Shown here in pieces: positions 1-6,499 of a stretch of 10,932 nucleotides of DNA. The DNA is from Oxalobacteraceae bacterium (lineage in GTDB: Bacteria > Pseudomonadota > Gammaproteobacteria > Burkholderiales > Burkholderiaceae_D), in contig JAIXQV010000115.1 in NCBI GenBank assembly GCA_027485535.1, forward strand, positions 1 through 10,932, read 5' to 3'. Both the position numbers and the translations under genes were made by a program. The notes beneath the pieces were generated by a model. It was given only the letters and a program-made list of their open reading frames with translations. It did not search any database and was not told where the DNA came from. Numbering within the stretch: position 1 is the stretch's first letter; each line of letters begins with the position of its first letter.

Positions 1-191
1 CAGAATGTTTTTTCAGCGTGCAGTTTTACTAAGCCGGCGTGGATAACAGGCTTGCAGGACTGCTCAAAATCCTGCCGATATTCGCTCGGTGGTTGCCATC
101 CACGCTTGCGCCAGAGCCGGGTGACATCAGTGCGTGTGCGCGGCGTGCCGATGGTCGGCTCGGTATTCACATAGGCCAGATTCGTTTTCAT
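1..191 (-). CDS. Unrecognised protein under a LexA-type promoter, N-terminal part only
   Basis: The reading frame starts with ATG at 189-191 and stays open to the left edge, giving 63 visible residues. The start is MKTNLAYVNTEPTIGTPRTR, followed by a basic, Trp-containing stretch (TDVTRLWRKRGWQPPSEYR, residues 21-39). The start is well supported: an AAGGAG Shine-Dalgarno sequence lies 8 bases upstream, and upstream of that is a promoter with a LexA box in its spacer. The visible part has no signal peptide or membrane segment, so a cytoplasmic protein is likely. The WRKRGW stretch could bind nucleic acid, but that is a guess. I do not recognise the family. From the promoter I infer that it is induced by DNA damage and may act in repair, mutagenesis, division arrest or a prophage/toxin function. 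The gene is cut by the window edge, so its length and C-terminal domains are unknown. Confidence 0.8.
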   Translation of the reverse strand, partial: MKTNLAYVNTEPTIGTPRTRTDVTRLWRKRGWQPPSEYRQDFEQSCKPVIHAGLVKLHAEKTF

Positions 192-199
192 ATTGACAT

Positions 200-205
200 C
201 TCCTT
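200..205 (-). promoter_or_regulatory. Shine-Dalgarno site of the SOS-linked gene
   Basis: The minus strand reads AAGGAG, then 8 bases, then ATG at 191. This is a near-ideal ribosome binding site and fixes the start of the left-edge gene. It is the strongest such site I noticed in the window; the starts in the efflux operon seem to rely on stop-start coupling instead. Confidence 0.85.
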
Positions 206-234
206 GTAGCGACGAATAGTGCTGGGTCGACGCC

Positions 235-262
235 ATAATACTGTATAAACGTACAGCTTAAA
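235..262 (-). promoter_or_regulatory. Sigma-70-type promoter with recA-like layout
   Basis: On the minus strand a weak -35 (TTTAAG, 257-262) and a good -10 (TATTAT, 235-240) are separated by exactly 16 bases, and those 16 bases are the LexA box. As I recall it, the E. coli recA promoter has the same layout: TTGATA, a 16-base LexA box, then TATAAT. Transcription would start near 228, leaving a leader of about 37 bases before the ATG at 191. A LexA dimer here would block RNA polymerase directly. Confidence 0.75.
241..256. promoter_or_regulatory. LexA (SOS) operator
   Basis: The sequence CTGTATAAACGTACAG fits the gammaproteobacterial/betaproteobacterial LexA consensus CTGT-N8-ACAG with all eight fixed bases present. 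The flanking TA at 239-240 also matches the extended TACTGT form. The box lies between the -35 and -10 of the leftward promoter and ends 50 bases from the start codon. It is downstream of the MFS gene stop, so it should control only the left-edge gene and anything co-transcribed with it. Confidence 0.85.
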
Positions 263-301
263 AGGGGTTTGTGAGAACTGCCTGAAATCGCCAACCGAAC
301 C

Positions 302-323
302 AAAAAGTCCTGTATTTACAAGG
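302..323 (-). terminator. Weak candidate terminator after the MFS gene
   Basis: Just past the MFS stop codon the minus strand reads CCTTGTAAATACAGG followed by AC and five T residues. The arms can pair as CCT(T)GT with ACAGG, with a bulged T and a short loop. The stem is short and AT-rich, so this is only a possible intrinsic terminator separating the efflux operon from the SOS gene. Confidence 0.2.
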
Positions 324-327
324 CTTT

Positions 328-1575
328 TCAGCTGATCGCGCGGTGCAGATCCCGCATATGCAGCGCCCGTAGTTGCGGCGCTAGTAGCCAGGCGAAGCCG
401 ACGACCAGCAGGGTCATCGATCCGCCAAACAAGATAGATGGTACCAGCCCCAGCAGGTTGGCCACGATTCCGGACTCCAGGGCTCCGATCTCGTTGGAAG
501 AACCAATGAAGAGGCCATTGATCGCAGTGACGCGACCTTGCATGTGCTGCGGTGTGACCAGTTGCAGGATGGTCTGACGAAGCACCACCGAAACACCATC
601 GAAAAGCCCCGACAAGAACAGAAAAAACGCCGCCATGGTCAGCGAGCTCGACATGCCAAAGCCAATGATCGACACACCGAAGCCTGCGACTGACACCATC
701 AGCCACTTGCCGGCGTGACGATCAATCGAGCGACGCGTCAGCCACAAGCCGACAATCACCGAGCCGGCTGCTGGCATCGCGCGCAACAAGCCTAGATTCT
801 CCGGGCTACCGTTCAGCACTTGATGAATGAACGCCGGCAGCACACCGACGGCACCACCAAACAGCACCGCGAACATATCCAGCGCCATTGCTGCCAGCAT
901 CACCTGAGTTGAACTCACAAAGCGAAGGCCTTCGCGAATACTGGCGAATACCGAGGTCGATGTTTCAGCAGGTGGTGTCTCGATCACTTTCAAACCAAGC
1001 ATCGCGACCACACCCGTCAGGGCAAACACCCCGGTGGCAAGGTAAGCCAGCCGCACATCTTGCCAAGCGATCAGCACTCCACCAATCACCGGGCCTGACA
1101 CCAGCGCAATCTGAAACACCACGCTACTGATGGCGGTTGCACGCGCCAACTGATCGCGCTCGAGTATGCGCACCATAATCGCGGAGTACGCCGGTCGCAG
1201 TAGTGAGCGTGCAGCACCCGCCAGCCCCATCGCGAGATAAATCCACATCGTTAGCGGCAAAACACTCCCGGGGTTTGTGACCATCACCACCATCAGCGTC
1301 GAGATAGCGACATAGCAGCCACAGCCAATCAGCGCGATCAACTTCTTCGGCAGCACATCCACCGCATGGCCGGCGAATAAGGACAACAGAAAATACGGCA
1401 CAACCTCGGCCAGACCGATCAGGCCGAGTGCCACCACATCGTGCGTAAGCGAATAGATATGCCAACCTGCAGTGACCGTCAGGATTTGATAGGCGAGGGT
1501 GATGCAGCCTCGGTACAGGGTGAGGCGGGTAAAGGCGGGCGAGAACAAAGCGCCGGATGTATTCAATGGGTTCAA
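328..1575 (-). CDS. MFS exporter, EntS-like (MFS_3 family)
   Basis: This is a 415-residue inner-membrane transporter of the major facilitator superfamily, with a length typical of 12-helix exporters. It carries the loop 2-3 motif A (GHAVDVLPKK, residues 69-78). A C-terminal signature (VTPQHMQGRV at 340-349, then GSSNEIGALESG at 358-369) is characteristic of the EntS/enterobactin-exporter branch (Pfam MFS_3). The family exports siderophores or drugs by proton antiport. The substrate here is unknown, and no siderophore genes are in view. The start is TTG at 1573-1575. Upstream in this frame the sequence is open through the 9-bp repeats but has no ATG or GTG before a stop near 1804. No Shine-Dalgarno site precedes the TTG; its TTGA overlaps the stop of the upstream Ala-Leu-Asn frame, suggesting coupled translation. 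It probably belongs to the efflux operon as its last gene. Confidence 0.88.
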   Translation of the reverse strand: MNPLNTSGALFSPAFTRLTLYRGCITLAYQILTVTAGWHIYSLTHDVVALGLIGLAEVVPYFLLSLFAGHAVDVLPKKLIALIGCGCYVAISTLMVVMVTNPGSVLPLTMWIYLAMGLAGAARSLLRPAYSAIMVRILERDQLARATAISSVVFQIALVSGPVIGGVLIAWQDVRLAYLATGVFALTGVVAMLGLKVIETPPAETSTSVFASIREGLRFVSSTQVMLAAMALDMFAVLFGGAVGVLPAFIHQVLNGSPENLGLLRAMPAAGSVIVGLWLTRRSIDRHAGKWLMVSVAGFGVSIIGFGMSSSLTMAAFFLFLSGLFDGVSVVLRQTILQLVTPQHMQGRVTAINGLFIGSSNEIGALESGIVANLLGLVPSILFGGSMTLLVVGFAWLLAPQLRALHMRDLHRAIS

Positions 1576-1871
1576 GCGCTGTTGCCGATACCACGCTTGG
1601 TATGAAAGGCATTCAATGCATTTAAAGCATTTAAAGCATTTAAAGCATTTAAAGCATTTAAAGCATTTAAAGCATTTAAAGCATTTAAAGCATTTAAAGC
1701 ATCTAAAGCATTTAAAGCATCTAAAGCATTTAAAGCATTGAAAGCACTTAAAGCATTGAAAGCACTTAAAGAATTCAAAGGCTGGTCGATGGCATCGATG
1801 GATTCAAACGCCGAAAACATTTCAATCCTGTCAATCGACGGCCAGGGTACTACACGCACTTTATTGTGCAT
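1572..1871 (-). CDS. Possible small Ala-Leu-Asn repeat protein bridging channel and MFS genes
   Basis: This 99-codon frame runs from ATG at 1869-1871, 11 bases inside the end of the channel gene, to TGA at 1572-1574, which overlaps the TTG start of the MFS gene. A non-repeat head of about 30 residues (MHNKVRVVPWPSIDRIEMFS and following) leads into some 19 tripeptides, mostly Ala-Leu-Asn with Ala-Leu-Asp, Ala-Phe-Asn and Ser variants, then a short tail (AFHTKRGIGNSA). For coding: no unit creates a stop, the unit nearest the MFS gene (GCA TTG AAT) has two silent changes yet keeps Ala-Leu-Asn, and the frame fits its neighbours exactly. Against: no clear ribosome binding site, low complexity, and a 9-bp repeat free of stops in one frame stays open by construction. 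I know of no such family. It may be a real peptide, a translational bridge or a chance frame. Confidence 0.35.
   Translation of the reverse strand: MHNKVRVVPWPSIDRIEMFSAFESIDAIDQPLNSLSAFNALSAFNALNALDALNALDALNALNALNALNALNALNALNALNALNALNAFHTKRGIGNSA
1611..1781. repeat. 9-bp tandem repeat array, 19 units
   Basis: The unit is ATTTAAAGC on the plus strand. Nine exact consecutive copies fill 1620-1700. To their right, ATCTAAAGC alternates with ATTTAAAGC (1701-1736), then ATTGAAAGC alternates with ACTTAAAGC (1737-1763), so an 18-bp higher-order period appears. Degenerate units close both ends (1611-1619 and 1764-1781). The array is far more AT-rich than its surroundings. The homogeneous core beside decayed edges is what slippage or unequal exchange leaves behind. 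Because the unit is 9 bp, copy-number changes keep any frame that crosses it intact. It occupies most of the spacer between the channel gene and the MFS gene. Confidence 0.97.
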
Positions 1872-3276
1872 TGCTGGATGCGCTCAAAGCGGTGCCCCAG
1901 CCGCCGCCCATGGCTTTGATCAATGCGACGCTGGCTACCTGCCGGTTGGACTGTGCTTGCAGTAGAGTGCGTCGTGCATTCAGCGCAGTTGTCTGAGCGA
2001 TCACCACTTCCAAAAAGCTTACCTGACCGGCGCGGTAGCGGTTGAGCACCTGATCCTGGGCTTGTGTTGCGGCAGCAGCGGCGGTGGCCAGCAAGGTGTC
2101 TTGTTCAGTTAGCACGCGCGAGGCAATCAGTTGGTCTTCAACACTCTGAAACGCCTCAAGCACGGTTTGACGATACAGCGCCACCTCTTGTTCATAGAAG
2201 GCTTCGGCACCAGCCACCCGGCTCTTGGTCAGCCCCGCGTTAAAAATCGGCTGCGAGAGCACAACGCCGAGCGACCAGATGCTGGTTGGGTTCGACAGCA
2301 AACCCGGCGCAGTAGCTGCGAAACCACCCGCACTACCGGTCAGATTCAGGCTAGGAAAATATGCCGAACGCGCGATCCCAATCTGTTCGTTAGCAGCTGC
2401 CACACGACGCTCGGCGGCAGCGATATCCGGCCGTCTTTCCAGTAACTCCGAGGGCACCACCATGGGTAGCTCGGGTACTACGATTTGCCATTCTTCACTA
2501 GCCGCGATACTGAAGTTGGCGGGTGCCTCACCCAATAGCACCGCAATGGCATGTTCCAGTTGCGCACGCTGACTTCGCAAACCAGTGTAATCAGATTGCG
2601 CATTCGATAGCTGCGTTTGTGCTTGCAGTAAATCGGTCTTGGGTGCGACGCCGACCTTGTAGCGATTTTCCGTGATGATCACGACGCGCTGGTAGTCGGC
2701 GATAGCTGCCTCAAGTAACTTGCGCTGCGCATCAGCATGCCGCAGCAGCAGATAATTCGTCACTAATTCACCCTGTGCCGACAAGGTAGCGGTAGCGAGC
2801 TCACCGGCACTGGCTTGCGCATTGGCTTCTGCACCTTGCACCGCGCGTCCAAGGCGTCCCCACAGGTCAGGCTCCCATGCCGCGCCCAGATCGACCCGAA
2901 CGCGACGCAAGGGCGTTACCGCATTCGCGACATTGGTGCGGGTAGCGGCACCGGTTAGGCCAAGCGTGGGAAACAGCGACGCACGTTGCTGTGCCACTAA
3001 TGCTTGTGCTTGCTGAAACGCGGCGACAGACGCGGCGATATTTTGGTTGGATACCGCGACGCGCGGCGCAAGTTCATTCAGCAGCGGGTCATGAAATACA
3101 TTCCACCAGGGCTCGCGCGGGCTGGCATCGGCGGGTTGCGCCACTTTCCAGCCATCGGCCTCTTTAAAATGGGCGGGCAGCGGCATCGCAGGCGTGCGGT
3201 AATCCGGCCCAATCCGTTTAAATGAGCACGCACCTAGCAGTGCCGGCAACAAGATGATGAGAAACCGCTTTTTCAT
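1861..3276 (-). CDS. Outer-membrane efflux channel lipoprotein, NodT/OprM family
   Basis: This is the trimeric outer-membrane channel (471 residues) of the tripartite pump, docking on the adaptor. I chose ATG at 3274-3276 because it begins a textbook lipoprotein signal: MKKR, a hydrophobic core, and a lipobox LGAC with Cys17 followed by Ser, which suits outer-membrane sorting. An ATG-less extension to 3333 would add 19 residues that hide the signal. After the Cys comes the family hallmark IGPDY (22-26). Two outer-membrane efflux repeats follow, with WEPDLWGR (134-141) in the first and ELLERRPDIAAAERR (277-291) opening the second. The start lies 4 bases past the mdtC-like stop with no strong ribosome binding site, so translation is probably coupled. 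Its place after two RND genes parallels opmB of Pseudomonas muxABC-opmB. Confidence 0.93.
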   Translation of the reverse strand: MKKRFLIILLPALLGACSFKRIGPDYRTPAMPLPAHFKEADGWKVAQPADASPREPWWNVFHDPLLNELAPRVAVSNQNIAASVAAFQQAQALVAQQRASLFPTLGLTGAATRTNVANAVTPLRRVRVDLGAAWEPDLWGRLGRAVQGAEANAQASAGELATATLSAQGELVTNYLLLRHADAQRKLLEAAIADYQRVVIITENRYKVGVAPKTDLLQAQTQLSNAQSDYTGLRSQRAQLEHAIAVLLGEAPANFSIAASEEWQIVVPELPMVVPSELLERRPDIAAAERRVAAANEQIGIARSAYFPSLNLTGSAGGFAATAPGLLSNPTSIWSLGVVLSQPIFNAGLTKSRVAGAEAFYEQEVALYRQTVLEAFQSVEDQLIASRVLTEQDTLLATAAAAATQAQDQVLNRYRAGQVSFLEVVIAQTTALNARRTLLQAQSNRQVASVALIKAMGGGWGTALSASSNAQ

Positions 3277-3280
3277 TTTT

Positions 3281-6200
3281 TCAGGTAGGCAGTGGGCTTG
3301 TATCACTGGTGTCACGACCCAGCGCGCGTTCATTCGGACTACGGTGACGCCAGCGGTCCACCGTTAGGTAAACCACGGGTGTCGTTAACAGGGTGAGTAA
3401 TTGGCTGGCGACCAAACCACCAATGATCGCCACGCCCAAGGGTTGGCGCAACTCAGAGCCCTCACCGAATCCTATCGCAAGCGGCAGCGCACCGAGCGCG
3501 GCGGCGGCGGTCGTCATCAAGATGGGTCGGAGCCGGTGCAAGCAAGCCTCGCGAACCGCCTCACGCGGCGAGAGGCCCCGACTTCGCTCGGCTTGTAGCG
3601 CGAAGTCGATGATCAGAATCGCATTTTTCTTGACGATGCCGATCAATAAAAATAAACCAATCAGCGCAATCAGCGAGAATTCCAAATCAAACAGCATCAG
3701 CGCGACCACCGCACCAATACCGGCGGAGGGAATCGTCGACAGCACCGTCAATGGATGCAGCAAGCTCTCGTACAAGATACCCAGCACAATATAAATGACA
3801 ACCAAGGCGGCCAGAATGAGTAGGGGTTGCTGCCCTTGGGATTCTTGATAGGCGCGCGCCGTTCCTTGAAAACTGCCGCGCACACTGGCCGGAATCGCAA
3901 TCGAGTCCACGGCACGCTTTAGCGCGGCCTGGGCGTCCGGTAGCGTCAAACCCGGCCCCAGATTAAAAGACACCGTTCCTGCCAACTCCGCGTCCTGATG
4001 ACTGACCGAAGCTGCGGTTGATCGCTCGGCGAAGCTGGCCACATTCGAGAGCGGCACCATCACCGTGCCGCTGGTGGAGAGCGCCTGACCACTGGCGACA
4101 TCACGCAGACCCGGATTTGCGCTCGCACTTGTAGCACTGCCGCGTACCGGCACATAAATGTCATTCAATGCCTGCGGACTGCGCGAATAGGCAGGATTGT
4201 GCTCCATGATTACCCGGTACTGGTTCAGCTCGCCATAGAGGGTAGCCACCTGACGCTGACCGAAAGCGTTATAGAGCGCGTTATTGACATCGCGCGAGCT
4301 AATACCCAGCCGCGTGGCCGCCTCTCGATCCACCCGCACGAAGGTCTCGACACCGTTTTCTTTTAAATCCGAATCCACATCGACCACACCGCGTTGACGT
4401 TTCATCGCTTCCACCAGCTGGCCGGTCCATAGTTTGAGGTCGTCGAGATTGTCACTCTTGAGTGTGTACTGAATTTGATTCACATCGCGTCGACCGCCAA
4501 TCCGCAGGTCTTGCACCGGTATCAACATAGCCGACACACCGGTCACGCGGGACAGCTTGGGTCGCAGGCGGGCGATGACCTCTTGTCCGCTGTCGGTCCG
4601 CTCGGCGCGTGGTTTGAGTGTAATGAACATGAAGCCACCGCCGGGGCGGTTGCCACCGGTATAGCCCGTCACGGTGGCGACTGCAGGATCTTTGCGGATA
4701 ATCTCGACCATCTGCCGCACCTTGCTCTTCATCGCGTCAAATGAAATGCTTTGATCCGCGCGCAATCCTGCCGTGATCTGGTTTGAATCCTGCTGCGGAA
4801 AAAATCCCTTCGGCACGATCGTGAACAACCACGCATTCAAGCCGATCACTGCAGCCAACAGCGTTAGCACCAGCCAGCGATGGTCGAGTGCAATATCAAG
4901 CACCTGCGCATAGGCATGCTGTACCGAGGCGTAGGCGCGGGCAAAGAATCGCGAGATCAGGCCGGGTGGTTTCTCTGCACGCGGTTGACGCAACAGCCAG
5001 GCACACATCATCGGTGTGGTGGTGAGCGAGATCAGCAGTGAGATCATCACCGCCGCCGACAGCGTAAGCGCGAATTCGCGGAACAGGCGCCCGACTTGTC
5101 CACCCATGAAAAGTAGTGGAATAAACACCGCCACCAGTGAGACCGATATCGAGACAACCGTGAAGCTCACCTCGCGCGCACCGCGCAGCGCTGCTTCGAG
5201 CGAGAGATTGCGCTGGGACTGCTGCGGATCCGCTGCCATCATCTCGCGGTGCCGGGTAATATTCTCGAGTACGACAATCGCATCATCGACCACAAATCCG
5301 GTAGCGATGGTGAGGGCCATGAGCGATAGATTATTGAGTGAGAACCCCAGCAGATACATCACGCTGAAAGTGCCGAGCAAAGAGACGATGGTAGCGACGG
5401 CCGGTATCAGGGTGGCGCGTGCGCTGCGCAGAAAGGCGCTCACCACCAGGATCACCAGCACGATGGAGATCACCAAGGTCAGCTCGATCTCACGCAGCGA
5501 CGAGCGTATGGAGTTCGTGCTGTCGGAGGAAATCTTCAGCTCGATATCCGGCGGCAGTTCTTCTTTCAGCGCGGGCAATAGCGCGCGCACCGCATCGACG
5601 GTTTCGATCACATTGGCGGTGGGCTGCCGATAGACCATCGCCACGACCGCTGGCACACCATTGAACAGGCCGAGCGTATTTCTATCTTCGCTACCGGTAT
5701 AGACATTGGCGACATCGGACAAACGTACCGGCGCGCCATTGCGCCAGGCAACGATCAGCTGCTGGTAGCTTTCAGCGTTGAGTCGTTCGGCCGTAGCGCC
5801 GGTATTCGTGATGATCTGAAACGAGCGACCGTCGCCATCAATCATGCCTTTCGGTCGGTTGGCGGTAGCTGACTGTATCGCTGCGCGTACGTCTTCGGCC
5901 GACAAGCCTTGGCGGTGCAGCGCAAATGGCAGCAACTCAATACGCACGGCGGGCAGCGAGCCACCGCCCAGCTCGACATCACCCACACCGTCGACTTGCA
6001 TCAGGCGTTGCTGTATCTGATTCGATACCGCTTCATAGATCTGACCAGTCGAGCGCGTTTTTGAGGTCAGCGCCAACACGATCACCGGTGAGTCGGTGGA
6101 ATTTGATTTGGCGTAGGTTGGATTCGAGCGCAGCGAGATCGGCAAGTCAGCGCGCGCGGCATTGATCGCGGCCTGCACCTCGCGCGCAGCGCTATCGATT

Positions 6201-6499
6201 TTTTTCGAGAATTCGAATTGCAGATTGATGCGAGTCGAGCCATTACCGCTGCTTGAGCTCATCTCGGTGACACCTGGAATTGCCCCCAGGCGTCGCTCAA
6301 GCGGTGCCGCCACACTTGAGGCCAGCGTTGCCGGACTGCCGCCGGGCACTTGTGCGCGTACCGTAATGCCGGGCGATTCCACCTGCGGCAGCGGCGCCAC
6401 CGGTAACAAGAAAAACGCGGCAACGCCGGTTAATGCAATCGCGACCGTCAGCAGCGTGGTGCCAATCGGCCGTTCAATGAAGGGCCGCGACAAGTTCAT
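3281..6499 (-). CDS. mdtC: RND multidrug efflux pump subunit, MdtC-like
   Basis: This is an inner-membrane resistance-nodulation-division proton/substrate antiporter of 1072 residues, expected to form a mixed trimer with the MdtB-like protein. The N-terminus (NLSRPFIERPIGT) enters TM1 and is followed by the first porter domain. TM4 carries the proton-relay pair Asp405-Asp406 in GFVVDDAIVVLENI, which is typical of MdtC. The second half has GIVKKNA in TM10 (Lys958 corresponds to AcrB Lys940) and RLRPILMT (989-996) in TM11. All relay residues are present, so it should be active. It is about 45 residues longer than E. coli MdtC as I recall it: extra residues follow TM4 (about 420-432), a Ser/Ala/Gly-rich insert lies at about 787-812, and there is a polar C-terminal tail. 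Its ATG overlaps the mdtB-like stop (ATGA, 6496-6499). MdtBC pumps are known for bile salts and novobiocin in E. coli; substrates here are unknown. Confidence 0.95.
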   Translation of the reverse strand: MNLSRPFIERPIGTTLLTVAIALTGVAAFFLLPVAPLPQVESPGITVRAQVPGGSPATLASSVAAPLERRLGAIPGVTEMSSSSGNGSTRINLQFEFSKKIDSAAREVQAAINAARADLPISLRSNPTYAKSNSTDSPVIVLALTSKTRSTGQIYEAVSNQIQQRLMQVDGVGDVELGGGSLPAVRIELLPFALHRQGLSAEDVRAAIQSATANRPKGMIDGDGRSFQIITNTGATAERLNAESYQQLIVAWRNGAPVRLSDVANVYTGSEDRNTLGLFNGVPAVVAMVYRQPTANVIETVDAVRALLPALKEELPPDIELKISSDSTNSIRSSLREIELTLVISIVLVILVVSAFLRSARATLIPAVATIVSLLGTFSVMYLLGFSLNNLSLMALTIATGFVVDDAIVVLENITRHREMMAADPQQSQRNLSLEAALRGAREVSFTVVSISVSLVAVFIPLLFMGGQVGRLFREFALTLSAAVMISLLISLTTTPMMCAWLLRQPRAEKPPGLISRFFARAYASVQHAYAQVLDIALDHRWLVLTLLAAVIGLNAWLFTIVPKGFFPQQDSNQITAGLRADQSISFDAMKSKVRQMVEIIRKDPAVATVTGYTGGNRPGGGFMFITLKPRAERTDSGQEVIARLRPKLSRVTGVSAMLIPVQDLRIGGRRDVNQIQYTLKSDNLDDLKLWTGQLVEAMKRQRGVVDVDSDLKENGVETFVRVDREAATRLGISSRDVNNALYNAFGQRQVATLYGELNQYRVIMEHNPAYSRSPQALNDIYVPVRGSATSASANPGLRDVASGQALSTSGTVMVPLSNVASFAERSTAASVSHQDAELAGTVSFNLGPGLTLPDAQAALKRAVDSIAIPASVRGSFQGTARAYQESQGQQPLLILAALVVIYIVLGILYESLLHPLTVLSTIPSAGIGAVVALMLFDLEFSLIALIGLFLLIGIVKKNAILIIDFALQAERSRGLSPREAVREACLHRLRPILMTTAAAALGALPLAIGFGEGSELRQPLGVAIIGGLVASQLLTLLTTPVVYLTVDRWRHRSPNERALGRDTSDTSPLPT

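Noticed and set aside
1499..1741. Plus-strand frame reading His-Leu-Lys repeats
   Set aside because: It starts inside the MFS gene in antisense and ends at a TGA created by a variant repeat unit. Nothing upstream looks like a ribosome binding site, so it is better explained as a by-product of the 9-bp array.
1611..1781. CRISPR array or plasmid-type iterons
   Set aside because: The units are 9 bp and directly abutting with no spacers, which excludes CRISPR. Iterons are usually longer, and no Rep gene, DnaA box or other origin feature is present nearby.
1829..1834. Perfect TTGACA -35 hexamer on the minus strand upstream of the repeat array
   Set aside because: The sequence 16-18 bases downstream (around GCGTTT) does not resemble a -10 element, so I cannot support a promoter for the MFS gene here.
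3277..3333. Longer N-terminus of the channel protein starting at 3333
   Set aside because: It would place 19 polar and mixed residues before a perfect lipoprotein signal and overlap the mdtC-like gene by about 50 bases. The internal ATG at 3276 fits far better.
5016..5633. Long plus-strand open frame of 205 codons opposite the mdtC-like gene
   Set aside because: It lies wholly antisense to a strongly conserved RND coding region, its translation is Ser/Thr/Arg-rich with no recognisable domain, and such antisense frames recur along the whole operon. The same reasoning excludes the other plus-strand frames, including the 231- and 235-codon ones over the adaptor gene.
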